DNA of 14,880 bases from Actinomycetota bacterium (GTDB lineage: Bacteria; Actinomycetota; Thermoleophilia; Gaiellales; Gaiellaceae): contig VAYE01000099.1 of assembly GCA_005883235.1 (NCBI GenBank), positions 1 through 14,880 of the forward strand. Reading direction: 5' to 3'. How positions within the stretch are numbered: the stretch's first letter is position 1; each line of letters begins with the position of its first letter. Positions 1-7,600 of the stretch are shown piece after piece. The position numbers and the translations under genes are program-made. Below the pieces are notes generated by a model. It saw only the letters and a list, made by a program, of their open reading frames with translations. It had not been told where the DNA came from and did no database searches.

Positions 1-385
1 CGGAGAGGACGCCGTGGACGGCGTCGGGGTGGACGAACGCGACCTCGAGCCCGAAGAGGCCCTGGCGCGGCTCGTCGTCGATCAGCTCGGCCCCGGCCTC
101 GGCGAGGTGCGAGATGGTCGCGCGCAGGTCGTCGACCTCGTAGGCGACGTGGTGCATCCCGGGGCCTCGCTTCGCCAGGAACTTGCCCACCGGCGTGTCG
201 TCGCCGAGCGAGGCGAGCAGCTCGACGCGGCTCTCCCCGACGCGGACCGCCGCAGCCTCCACGCCCTGCTCGGGCACGAGCTCGCGGTGCTCGAGCTGCG
301 CGCCGAAGAGCCGCTCGTAGGTGTCGAGCGCCTCGTCGAGATCCTCGACGGCCATGCCGAGGTGGTGGATGCGGCGGGGAGGCAC
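1..385 (-). CDS. mce: Methylmalonyl-CoA epimerase (VOC superfamily), C-terminus cut by window edge
   Basis: The 128 visible codons read as a vicinal-oxygen-chelate protein of the methylmalonyl-CoA epimerase type. This enzyme interconverts (S)- and (R)-methylmalonyl-CoA in propionate, odd-chain fatty acid and branched-chain amino acid degradation in the cytoplasm. Visible marks are the N-terminal metal-ligand motif IHHLGMAV (residues 6-13), the second-module motif GMHHVAYEVDDL (76-87) with the second histidine ligand, and FVHPDAVHGVLS (117-128) near the C-terminus. The last metal-binding glutamate would lie just off the edge. Start: GTG at 385 puts the first beta strand immediately after the start, as in the family; no good Shine-Dalgarno is visible. 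It lies 26 bases after the ftsH-like stop on the same strand. The alternative is another glyoxalase-fold enzyme, but the HHLG and MHHVAYEV motifs favour the epimerase. Confidence 0.87.
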   Translation of the reverse strand, partial: MPPRRIHHLGMAVEDLDEALDTYERLFGAQLEHRELVPEQGVEAAAVRVGESRVELLASLGDDTPVGKFLAKRGPGMHHVAYEVDDLRATISHLAEAGAELIDDEPRQGLFGLEVAFVHPDAVHGVLS

Positions 386-411
386 GCAGCCGATGCTAAC
401 GACTGGCGTGC

Positions 412-1923
412 TCAGTCGGCCGCGACGGCGCGGACCGTTCCCACGGTTTCGCTCGAGTGCGACTCGGGCTCGAGGTCGGCGACGAGCGCCTCGATCTCGT
501 CGCGGACGAGAGTCTCCTTCTCGAGCAGCGAGCCGGCGATCCGGTCGAGGGCGCCGCGGTGCTTGCTCAGGAGCCTGAGCGCCTCCTCGTAGGCCTCGTC
601 CGTGAGCCGCGCCTGCTCCTGGTCGCGGAGCCGCTTCGTCTCCTCGGAGAGCGAGTAGTTGTCGGCGCGCATCGTCCGCGAGCTGACGACCTCGGACATG
701 CCGAACTCGAACACCATCTCGCGGGCCAGCTCAGTCGCCTTCTCGAGATCGTTGGCAGCGCCGTTCGTAACGCGTCCGAAGACGACCTGCTCGGCGGCTC
801 GCCCGGCGAGGTAGATCGTCATCATGTCGACGAGCTCCTCCTTGGTGTGGAGGTAGCGGTCCTCGGCGGGGAGGTTGAGGGTGTAGCCGAGGGCCTGGCC
901 GCGCGAGACGATGGTCACCTTCTGGACGGGCAGCGCGTCGCCCATCAGGTGCGACATAAGCGCGTGTCCGCCTTCGTGGTAGGCCAGGATCCGCTTCTCC
1001 TTCTCCGTCACGACGCGCCGCTGCTGGAGGCCGGCGACGACGCGCTCCATCGCGTTCTCGAAGTCGACGTGCCGGATGTACTGCAGCTGCTGGCGGCCCG
1101 CGAAGATCGCGGCCTCGTTGCAGATGTTCGCGAGGTCGGCGCCGGTAAGCCCGGCGGTCTGACGCGCGATGATCGAGAGGTCGACGTCCGCGGCCAGCGG
1201 CTTGCCGCGCGTGTGGACCAGGAGGATCTCCTCGCGGCCGGCGAGGTCGGGCGGGGCGACGAGCATCTGGCGGTCGAAGCGCCCGGGACGAAGCAGGGCG
1301 GGGTCGAGGTCCTGGAGCCGGTTCGAGGCGCCCATGACGACGACCTGGTCGGTCACGCCGAAGCCGTCGAGCTCGACGAGCAGCTGGTTCAGCGTCTGGT
1401 CCTGCTCGCGGTTGAAGCCGTGACCCGTCCGGGCGGCGCCGACGGCGTCGAGCTCGTCGATGAAGACGATCGACGGCGCGTGCTTGCGCGCCTCCTTGAA
1501 GAGCTTGCGGATCCGCGACGCGCCGAGGCCGGCGAACATCTCGACGAAGGCGGAGGCGCTCTGCGAGTAGAAGGCCGCGCCGGACTCGTTCGCGACCGCC
1601 TTGGCGAGCAGCGTCTTGCCCGTCCCGGGCGGCCCGTAGAGCAGGATTCCCTTCGGAACGCGCGCGCCGAGCCGCTCGAACTGCTTCGGATGGCGGAGGA
1701 AGTCGACGACCTCGAGCAGCTCCGCCTTCGCCTCCTCGGCGCCCGCCACGTCGGTCCAGCTGACGGTGCTCGCGCTGTCAGCCTGCAGCTGCGCCGGCTT
1801 GACGCGCGGCATCATCTGCACCGTGCGCCACAGCAGGTAGCAGATCAGGCCGAAGAAGAGGATCGGCAGCCAGGTGAGCGCCGCAGCCGCGACGACATGG
1901 ATCCAGTGCCCGAAGTGCGGCAT
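412..1923 (-). CDS. ftsH: Compact FtsH-family ATP-dependent zinc metalloprotease, single membrane segment
   Basis: 503 residues, shorter than the usual 600-650 of FtsH. One hydrophobic segment (about residues 10-32) is followed by the AAA+ module: Walker A GPPGTGKT (97-104), pore loop FVEMF (117-121), Walker B IVFIDELDA (152-160) and arginine-finger motif LRPGRFDR (211-218). The M41 peptidase domain has HEGGH (316-320) as zinc site, with D392 in NGAANDLEKAT as likely third ligand. FtsH degrades membrane and short-lived cytosolic proteins as a hexamer on the inner face of the membrane. The extracytoplasmic domain and second membrane segment found in typical FtsH are absent, and the usual HEAGH is HEGGH. 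The ATG at 1923 is preceded by a purine-rich stretch (GAGAGCGGGG). The gene lies 33 bases after the nicotinamidase stop. It could be a secondary paralogue rather than the housekeeping FtsH. Confidence 0.93.
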   Translation of the reverse strand: MPHFGHWIHVVAAAALTWLPILFFGLICYLLWRTVQMMPRVKPAQLQADSASTVSWTDVAGAEEAKAELLEVVDFLRHPKQFERLGARVPKGILLYGPPGTGKTLLAKAVANESGAAFYSQSASAFVEMFAGLGASRIRKLFKEARKHAPSIVFIDELDAVGAARTGHGFNREQDQTLNQLLVELDGFGVTDQVVVMGASNRLQDLDPALLRPGRFDRQMLVAPPDLAGREEILLVHTRGKPLAADVDLSIIARQTAGLTGADLANICNEAAIFAGRQQLQYIRHVDFENAMERVVAGLQQRRVVTEKEKRILAYHEGGHALMSHLMGDALPVQKVTIVSRGQALGYTLNLPAEDRYLHTKEELVDMMTIYLAGRAAEQVVFGRVTNGAANDLEKATELAREMVFEFGMSEVVSSRTMRADNYSLSEETKRLRDQEQARLTDEAYEEALRLLSKHRGALDRIAGSLLEKETLVRDEIEALVADLEPESHSSETVGTVRAVAAD

Positions 1924-1956
1924 GCCCCGCTCTCATCGGCAGGGCGACCGAAAACC

Positions 1957-2601
1957 TTAGAGAGCTTCCGCCGCCTCGGCAGCCGTCGTAAACGCGACGC
2001 CGCGCTCGCGCCAGACGGCGATGCAGGCGGCGACGCGGCCCTCGTCGAGCCCTCGGGCAGCATCCTCGACGAACCTGACCCTACGGCCGCGCTGGAGGAA
2101 GCCGCGGATCGCGGCGTCGTCGCAGACGTCCGTGGCGACCCCGAAGACGAGGATCTCGTCGGGGTCGAGCGCGTCGAGAAGCGAATCGGTGTTGGGATTC
2201 GTGAACACGTCGAAGTTCTTCTTCAGGAGCAGGATCTCGCGGCGTCCCTCGACGAGCCCGGGAACGAGGCCGGGTGGGTACGGCGTCAGCGAGAGCGGCA
2301 GCGGGTCTTCCTGCTCGGTCTCCGGGATCTTCGCGGCGCCGCGCGTGCCGCGGAGGCAGTGCGGCGGGTACGTGTTGCGCCAGTCGGGCTCGTCGGAGAT
2401 CTCGGGGTCGGTCAGCTCGTGGTCGTCGGCCGAGGCGACGTGGACAACTCCAGCCCGGCGGGCGGCCTCGACGAGCCGGCGCATGGCAGGCGCGGTCTCC
2501 TCGGCTTCCGGGACGTAGAGCTTCCCGTCCGGAAGCATGAAGTCGACCTGGGTGTCGACGTCCCACAAGACGACACGGTTCGTCACGATCTCGGCTCGCA
2601 C
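1957..2601 (-). CDS. pncA: Nicotinamidase / isochorismatase-family cysteine hydrolase
   Basis: 214 residues from GTG at 2601. The catalytic triad of the isochorismatase fold is visible: D16 in WDVDTQVDF, K128 in LLLKKNFDVF and C160 in FGVATDVCDDAA. Metal-ligand candidates are the D-H of ASADDH (56-61) and H81 in YPPHCLRGT. Nicotinamidase turns nicotinamide into nicotinate plus ammonia. The gene directly downstream of pncB on the same strand would supply its substrate, so nicotinamide salvage is the likely role. Start choice: the frame stays open to 2685, but the extra 28 codons have no family resemblance; GTG at 2601 has a GGGGGA ribosome-binding sequence and puts the first strand about 10 residues in. 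That GTG and its ribosome site lie within a perfect palindrome (2597-2619). Other isochorismatase-like amidases remain possible. Confidence 0.86.
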   Translation of the reverse strand: MRAEIVTNRVVLWDVDTQVDFMLPDGKLYVPEAEETAPAMRRLVEAARRAGVVHVASADDHELTDPEISDEPDWRNTYPPHCLRGTRGAAKIPETEQEDPLPLSLTPYPPGLVPGLVEGRREILLLKKNFDVFTNPNTDSLLDALDPDEILVFGVATDVCDDAAIRGFLQRGRRVRFVEDAARGLDEGRVAACIAVWRERGVAFTTAAEAAEAL

Positions 2602-2619
2602 GCGTCCCCCACGCGTGCG
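2597..2619 (-). promoter_or_regulatory. Perfect 9-bp palindrome enclosing the ribosome site and GTG start of pncA
   Basis: Plus-strand CGCACGCGT (2597-2605), five C (2606-2610), then ACGCGTGCG (2611-2619) form a perfect inverted repeat. In the minus-strand transcript the G-rich loop carries the Shine-Dalgarno and the start codon GTG (2601-2599) sits in the 3' arm. It could be an RNA hairpin limiting translation initiation or a DNA operator for an NAD-metabolism regulator. Seen directly: the repeat. Function is inferred. Confidence 0.5.
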
Positions 2620-2625
2620 GATTTT

Positions 2626-2643
2626 CGCGTCATGATCGACGCG
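2626..2643. repeat. Inverted repeat, 6-bp arms, in the pncB-pncA gap
   Basis: CGCGTC (2626-2631), a six-base spacer, and GACGCG (2638-2643) form a perfect inverted repeat in the 93 bases between the pncB stop and the pncA start. It lies seven bases upstream (in transcription sense) of the larger palindrome. A four-T run on the plus strand precedes it, giving AAAA after the hairpin on the transcribed sense, so it does not look like a terminator for pncB. It may be part of a two-site operator. Confidence 0.35.
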
Positions 2644-2694
2644 GGGAGGAGGTTGGGGGTGCCTTAGACAAGGGCCAAGCCACACCGGCCCGCC

Positions 2695-3777
2695 TCACTC
2701 GACGCGCTCCAGGCGCGGGTTCGGCCGCTTGCGGCGACCCACCTTGGCGGCCGGCTTTCCGTCCGTCACGACGATGTCGGCCGTGAAGTCGTTCGAGCCG
2801 CGGATCAGCGACGATCCGATCCCGTACGAGTCGACGGGTACTCCCTGCTCCTCGAACGCCTTGATCTTCTCGACCGTGAACCCACCCGAGGCGACGATGC
2901 GGACCTCGTCGAAGCCGGCGTCGTCGAGCGCTGCGCGCACCTTGCGCACGAGCCGCTCGTTCACCCCTTGCGGGTTGAAGTCGCCCATCTCGTCCCACAA
3001 CGACCGGTCGACGAGAGTCTCGGAGGTGTCGAGCCGGACACCCCAGAGGCGCGGCCCGAGCGCACGCGCAACCTCGAGCGAGGTGCGGACGGAGTCGTTG
3101 TCGAAGTCCACCAGGACGACCACGTTCAGGTCGGGCGGCGCCCAGTCGGCGAACCGCTTCGCGGCGAGCACCGTGTCGCCGCCGTACGACGAGATGAGCG
3201 AGTGCGGCACCGTCCCGACGCCTTTGCCGCCCCACCACGACGCCTGCTCGTCGGTCGTGACGCCGACCGGCGCGCCCACGATCCGCCCGGCGACGAACGC
3301 GGCGTAGCCGTCGCCGGTCTGGATGCGGTGGTGGTCGTGGCGCGCCGGCATGAAGATGATCGGCTTGCCGTTCGCGGCCTCGAGCACACGGACGACGTTC
3401 GTCGTGATGAGCGTCCGCCGCGAGAGGACGCCGAGATACAGCGTCTCGAGATGCGCGAAGGCTGTGTAGTCGCCCTCGATCGTCATCACCGACTCGTACG
3501 GCGCCACGCGGTCGCCGTCGTAGAGCGCGCGGATCTCGAGGCCGTCCCAGTCGTGGGAGCAGAGCTTGAGGATTGCGATCGCCTCGTCCATTCCCCCGAG
3601 GTAGGCGTCCTTCTTCTGGAACACCTGCATCACGACGTGCGGGTGGCGCTCGTCGGCGAGGAGCGTCTCGCGTGCGTGGTTGAAGTACGCGTCGGTGTAG
3701 TAGCCCGCCCGCATCTTCTCCACGGGCAGGTCGAAGACCTCTGGCGGAAGCCTCTTAGTTCGTTCGGTGATCGCCAT
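2695..3777 (-). CDS. pncB: Nicotinate phosphoribosyltransferase
   Basis: 360 residues. The enzyme joins nicotinate to PRPP, using ATP, to give nicotinate mononucleotide, the entry step of the Preiss-Handler NAD salvage route. The family start VFDLPVEKMRAGYYTDAYF (14-32), the conserved histidine in GTVPHSL (188-194), the strand LVDFDND (222-228), WGVRLDTSET (245-254) and the phosphate-binding end ASGGF (296-300) with YGIGSSL (318-324) are all visible. It is the shorter NAPRTase type, not the longer E. coli type. ATG at 3777 is chosen because the frame further upstream (to 4026) is antisense-like, arginine- and serine-rich and without family resemblance. The start overlaps the end of the DUF1385 gene by 23 bases, suggesting translational coupling. 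pncA follows on the same strand, making a nicotinamide salvage pair. Confidence 0.92.
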   Translation of the reverse strand: MAITERTKRLPPEVFDLPVEKMRAGYYTDAYFNHARETLLADERHPHVVMQVFQKKDAYLGGMDEAIAILKLCSHDWDGLEIRALYDGDRVAPYESVMTIEGDYTAFAHLETLYLGVLSRRTLITTNVVRVLEAANGKPIIFMPARHDHHRIQTGDGYAAFVAGRIVGAPVGVTTDEQASWWGGKGVGTVPHSLISSYGGDTVLAAKRFADWAPPDLNVVVLVDFDNDSVRTSLEVARALGPRLWGVRLDTSETLVDRSLWDEMGDFNPQGVNERLVRKVRAALDDAGFDEVRIVASGGFTVEKIKAFEEQGVPVDSYGIGSSLIRGSNDFTADIVVTDGKPAAKVGRRKRPNPRLERVE

Positions 3778-4546
3778 CTTCGAGCTCGAGGCAGGCGCGA
3801 AGGGCCGCCTCGGCGACCTCGAGCTGCTCCGTCGTCGGCTCCGCCGTGGCGAGGCGATGCTGGAGCTCGTGCCCGGGGCGAGCAAGGACGCGCGCGAGCC
3901 GCCGGTCGGGGTTCCGGACCATCCAGCCGAAGATCTCGGTCGTCGCCGCGAGCGCACCGATGGATGCGCCGACTCGCGCCGGACCGCGCATCGTCGCGGG
4001 AAGCCGTGCCGCGAGCGCGCTCGCAACCGTGGACGTCGCGATCAGCGGTCCCAGCAGGTGCGAGCCGCACCGCTCGTGCTCCTTGGCGCGGGTCTCGCCG
4101 TGCTCGTAGCTCCCGATCGACACGTGCTCCGCGCCGTGGTAGGCGGCGAGGTCCGACCCGCGCAGCGCCAAAGCGGCGGGGGCGAAGGAGAGGAGCCCGC
4201 TGACGAGCTCCTGCGCGGCAGGACCGACTCGCTCGGAGCCACGGACGACGCGTACCGCCACCGCGCTGCCGAGCATCGCGGCGAGAACGGCGGGCCGCTC
4301 GAACGGCAGCTTCGCCGCCGGCAGCCGGCGGCGGACCTCGGGCAGGATCGCAACAGCCTCCAGGAGGCGTGCCGGGCCACGCAGGAAGGGCCGCTCGACG
4401 TCGGCGGCGCGGAACCGCTTCGGCGCCGCGGCGACCTCGAGCCGGCCGTCCGGCAGCCGAACTGCAGCCGCCCACGCTCGCGGTCCGTGCACGAGCACCC
4501 CGTTCTGGAGGGCCATCCCGCCCAGTCTCACCTTCTCCGCGGCCAT
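3755..4546 (-). CDS. DUF1385 family (YqhQ-like) membrane protein
   Basis: 263 residues. The family marks are the N-terminal LGGMALQNGVLVHGP (8-22), corresponding to the GGQAVMEGVMMRG-like start of DUF1385 proteins, and the central AAYHGAEHVSIGSYEHGE (133-150) followed by ERCGSHLL (157-164), with conserved histidines, a glutamate and a cysteine. Hydrophobic stretches around residues 84-98, 112-127, 163-178 and 190-207 would be membrane segments. The biochemical role of DUF1385 is not established; the clustered His/Glu/Cys residues could bind a metal (inference). The ATG at 4546 has no clear Shine-Dalgarno; a GTG (residue 6) and an ATG (residue 11) are alternative starts. It is 35 bases after the glycosyltransferase stop and overlaps pncB by 23 bases, so it is probably co-transcribed with the NAD salvage genes. 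Confidence 0.85.
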   Translation of the reverse strand: MAAEKVRLGGMALQNGVLVHGPRAWAAAVRLPDGRLEVAAAPKRFRAADVERPFLRGPARLLEAVAILPEVRRRLPAAKLPFERPAVLAAMLGSAVAVRVVRGSERVGPAAQELVSGLLSFAPAALALRGSDLAAYHGAEHVSIGSYEHGETRAKEHERCGSHLLGPLIATSTVASALAARLPATMRGPARVGASIGALAATTEIFGWMVRNPDRRLARVLARPGHELQHRLATAEPTTEQLEVAEAALRACLELEDGDHRTN

Positions 4547-4581
4547 GAGAAGAGCCTACCCGGGCGCAGGCGAGGCGCGAC

Positions 4582-5583
4582 TCACCGATACGCCTCGAGC
4601 CAGGAAGGGCCGGTCGGCGACTGGTCGGGCGGAACGGCGTACGTCGGCTTGCGCCTGACGAGTCTCTTGAACGCGCGTGCGACACGAAGGGAGCGCTCTC
4701 CGACGAGCGCGGTCGCCGCGCGAACGAGGTCGAGCGGATTCGAGGAGAGGACCGCGGCCTTCAGGAAGTAGCGCGCCGCGAGGACGGAGCGCTCCTCGTC
4801 GCGATGGATGCGTGCGGCCCGGCGGTACTGGTAGCCGACCCAGTTGCGGAAGTACCGCCGATCGAGCTTCACGCCGTGAGCCCGCCGCGCGGCGGCGTAC
4901 TTGTCCGCCAGGTAGTCGAGCTCCTCCCTCACGCGGGGCTTGTCCCGAAAGAGCATGTTCTGCTCGTGCTCCAGGTAGCCGACCTGGTACTCCTGCACGA
5001 CGGCTCCGGTCGTGACGGCGACCGCACGGATCCATAGATCCCAGTCGGCCAGCTCGGCGAGCCGCTCGTCGAAGGGGCCGACGCGGGCGACGACGTCGGC
5101 GCGGAGGACGGCGTTCGAGCATCCGCCCGGAACGACGTTGTGCACGAGCAGCCTGCGCTCGAGGTCGGCCGGGTCGGGAGGGCGCCCGACGAACGCGACG
5201 TGCTGACGCGACTTGTCGAGGTGGATGACTCCGGAGTAGGCGAAGCCCGCGCCCACGGCCGCAGCCGCGTCGAGCTGCGCCCGGAGCTTCCGCGGCGCCC
5301 AGAGGTCGTCGTCGTCGAGGAAGGCGAGCCAGGTACCGCGCGCGTGCTCGATGCCCGTGTTGCGGGCGCGGGCGACGCCGTGCGGAGGCTCACGGTGGAC
5401 GACGACGACGCGCGGATCATCGACCTCGGCCAGCCGCGCCGACGTCTCGTCCGTCGACCCGTCGTCGACGACGATCACCTCGAGGTCGACGTCCTCCTGG
5501 GCCAGAACGCTTCGGAGCGCGCGCGTCAGGTGGGGCCAGCGGTCCCGAGTCGGAATGACGACGGAGACCTCAGGCTCGGCCAC
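4582..5583 (-). CDS. Family 2 glycosyltransferase (GT-A fold)
   Basis: 333 residues from GTG at 5583. It opens directly into the GT2 fold: VSVVIPTRDRW (6-16), the nucleotide-binding VIVVDDGSTDET (36-47), ARARNTGIEHARG (71-83), the metal-binding FLDDDDLW (88-95), and ADWDLWIRA (179-187) where the catalytic-base acid is expected. The C-terminal third (from about 220) is basic and may lie at the membrane. It would transfer a sugar from a nucleotide donor onto a glycan or lipid-linked acceptor; donor and acceptor cannot be read from the sequence. The GTG overlaps the end of the Wzt-type ATPase gene by 14 bases, showing coupling to the export cassette. An upstream extension to 5730 lies inside the ATPase frame, is serine- and arginine-rich, and is rejected. 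No transmembrane hairpin of a synthase type is evident. Confidence 0.9.
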   Translation of the reverse strand: MAEPEVSVVIPTRDRWPHLTRALRSVLAQEDVDLEVIVVDDGSTDETSARLAEVDDPRVVVVHREPPHGVARARNTGIEHARGTWLAFLDDDDLWAPRKLRAQLDAAAAVGAGFAYSGVIHLDKSRQHVAFVGRPPDPADLERRLLVHNVVPGGCSNAVLRADVVARVGPFDERLAELADWDLWIRAVAVTTGAVVQEYQVGYLEHEQNMLFRDKPRVREELDYLADKYAAARRAHGVKLDRRYFRNWVGYQYRRAARIHRDEERSVLAARYFLKAAVLSSNPLDLVRAATALVGERSLRVARAFKRLVRRKPTYAVPPDQSPTGPSWLEAYR

Positions 5584-6690
5584 GGACCGAATCCTGCGCG
5601 CGGGATCGGACGCTCCAGCGAAGCGGCGGCTGGACGACCCTGTTGCGGCGGACCGAGCGCTCGGCCTCGCCGAGCGCCGGCCAGAGCTCGAACTGAAGCG
5701 CCTCTTGGTATGCGAACTCTTCGAGGCCACGTCCGAACCAGACAGAGAGCAGATAGCGGCCCGCGGGGAGCACAGCCGGAATCGTTAGGCTCGCTTCGTA
5801 CTCGCCCGGTTCGGTCGCGTCCTCCCCGGCCTCCCTCGTGTCGGACCACGCGTCGTCGATCACGCGCAACCCCTGTGCGTCGAGGAGGACGACCGCCAGA
5901 TCGAGCCCCGGAATGCGCTCGCGGGTACGGAACCGGAAGCGCACCTGCAGCGGCTCGTCCCGCCGCGGCAGCTCGACCGGATCGCCGGTCTCGCCCGTGA
6001 GCTCGACCGAGAGGAGCTGGATCGGGGCCGCCGGCTCGTCGGGGAAGCTCGTACGCGCGACCGCCGGTACGACGGAGCGCAGGTAGCGGTCGATGACGTC
6101 CACGGTCGGTCCATCGGCTTCGACCGACCCGCCCTCAATCCATAGGACACGCCGGCAGAGCCGGCCGATCGCCCCCAGGTCGTGACTGACGAAGAGGACG
6201 GTGCGGCCCTCGCTCCCGAGTTCCGACATCTTGCCAAGACAGCGCTGCTGGAACTCGACGTCGCCGACCGCGAGCACCTCGTCCACCACGACGATCTCGG
6301 GGTCGAGGTGCGCTGCGACCGCGAACGCGAGCCGGAGGTACATGCCCGACGAGTAGCGCTTGAGCGGCGTGTCGAGGAACCGCTCCACGCCGGCGAAGGC
6401 GACGATCTCGTCGAAGCGGCTGCGCGCATACGCGCGACGCCCGCCGTCGGGTGTGTGATCCGCGCGAGGATCTTCAGGAGCGTCGTCTTGCCCGCGCCGT
6501 TACGGCCGATGACCCCGACGGCCTCGCCTTCCTGGATCGTCAGCGAGACGTCGCGGAGCGCCCACACGATCTCGGGCTCGGGCCGGCTGCGCAGGCGCCC
6601 GAGCACCGCCTCGACGGCCGTCGGATACGTCCACTCGCCGAGGCGGTACCGCTTCGAGACGTCCTCGACCACGATCGCGGAGCCCGCCAT
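5570..6690 (-). pseudogene. wzt: Wzt-type polysaccharide ABC transporter ATPase, broken by internal deletion and frameshift
   Basis: The gene starts at ATG 6690 and runs intact for 89 codons (MAGSAIVVEDVSKRYRLGEW..., Walker A GRNGAGKTT at 62-70, ITHPTAGVARMR at 78-89). At about 6424 the frame is lost. In another frame RSRFDEIVAFAGVERFLD resumes immediately, and continues with signature YSSGMYLRLA, Walker B EIVVVDEVLAVGD, H-loop SHD and a Wzt-type C-terminal sugar-binding domain (about the last 170 residues) to the stop at 5570. The roughly 37 codons normally between these parts in Wzt proteins (the Q-loop region, [22 protein letters not shown]-like in relatives) are absent; the frame change means a missing length of 1 modulo 3, about 110 bases, with GCGC at the join. 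A functional ATPase is unlikely. The ATG overlaps the permease stop by one base (TGATG). An assembly error is possible. Confidence 0.85.
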
Positions 6691-7547
6691 CAGATCACGT
6701 CCGCGAAGCTGCGGTCCGACGCGGCGAAGTAGACGAGCCCGGCGGCGAGGATCAGGAGCCCCGAGCCGAGCGAGAGGAGGTGCTCGAGCCCGGGCGGGTG
6801 CGTCCCGACGAGCGCCCAGCGAAAGCCGTCGACCACGCCCACCATCGGGTTGAGCGCGTAGACGTAGCGCCACCCGCTGTGGATGAGGGAGCTCGGGTAC
6901 ACGATCGGCGAGGCGAAGAACCAGATCTGGATCACGAACGGCAGCGCGTTGCGAACGTCGCGATAGCGCACCGACAGCGCCGCCACCCACGCCCCGATCC
7001 CGAAGGCGAGCAGGACGCCAGCCAGGACCCAGAGCGGCACGGTCGCGGTCCGTAGCCCGGGGGCGACGCCGAAGTAGGCCATGAAGGCGCCGAGGAAGAC
7101 GAGGGAGGCCAGCAGGTCGACGATCCCGGGCAGTACGGCTGCGAGCGGGGCGCCGAGTCGCGGGAAGTACACCTTCGTGACGAGGGCCACGTTGCCGATC
7201 AGGCTCTGCGAGGCGGCCTGGACCGCGCTCGTCAGGTACGACCAGAGCGCATAGCCCGCGTACGCGAAGAGCGGGTACGGCACGCCCTCGCTCGGCAGGT
7301 GCGCGACCCGGCGGAGGAAGACGCTGAAGACGGCGACGCCGATGAGCGGCTGGACGACCGCCCAGGCCACGCCGAGCGCGGTCTGCTTGAACCGGAGCTT
7401 GAGATCCTTGAGAGCGAGGAAGAAGACGAGCTCGCGGTGTGCGAAGAGCTCGCGCAGGTCGATCCTGGGAAACCTGCCGGTCGGAGCGCGGTTCTCGATC
7501 CACTGCGTGCCCGCGCCGTGCTCGTACGCGGAGGAGCCGGCGGCCAT
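6690..7547 (-). CDS. wzm: ABC-2 type polysaccharide export permease (Wzm-like)
   Basis: 285 residues. A cytoplasmic N-terminus of about 45 residues, with the amphipathic ELVFFLALKDLKLRFKQTALGVAW region, leads into about six hydrophobic segments, ending in a segment before SDRSFADVI. The pattern LKLRFKQTALGVAWAVVQPL, the mid-protein SVRYRDVRNALPFVIQIWFF (the conserved cytoplasmic RYRD loop followed by a membrane segment) and the YALNPMVGVVDGFRWAL motif are typical of Wzm/TagG/RfbA-type permeases. These move lipid-linked glycans across the inner membrane together with a Wzt/TagH ATPase. ATG at 7547 is preferred over the TTG three codons upstream. The stop overlaps the ATPase start by one base (TGATG). 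If the neighbouring ATPase really is broken, this permease has lost its partner unless another ATPase serves it. Confidence 0.92.
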   Translation of the reverse strand: MAAGSSAYEHGAGTQWIENRAPTGRFPRIDLRELFAHRELVFFLALKDLKLRFKQTALGVAWAVVQPLIGVAVFSVFLRRVAHLPSEGVPYPLFAYAGYALWSYLTSAVQAASQSLIGNVALVTKVYFPRLGAPLAAVLPGIVDLLASLVFLGAFMAYFGVAPGLRTATVPLWVLAGVLLAFGIGAWVAALSVRYRDVRNALPFVIQIWFFASPIVYPSSLIHSGWRYVYALNPMVGVVDGFRWALVGTHPPGLEHLLSLGSGLLILAAGLVYFAASDRSFADVI

Positions 7548-7600
7548 CTCGGGCAACGGTACTCGCTCGACGCGACGCTGCTACGCGCCGATCGCGCGAA

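Noticed and set aside
457..2667. 736-codon open frame on the plus strand
   Set aside because: It is antisense to the FtsH and nicotinamidase genes, shows no family motifs and is a typical GC-rich shadow frame.
2602..2685. Longer nicotinamidase start at GTG 2685
   Set aside because: The extra 28 residues lack resemblance to the family, and the GTG at 2601 has a better ribosome-binding sequence.
6380..6470. Programmed ribosomal frameshift in wzt
   Set aside because: A shift alone would not restore the protein, because about 37 conserved codons are physically missing, and no slippery sequence is seen at the join.
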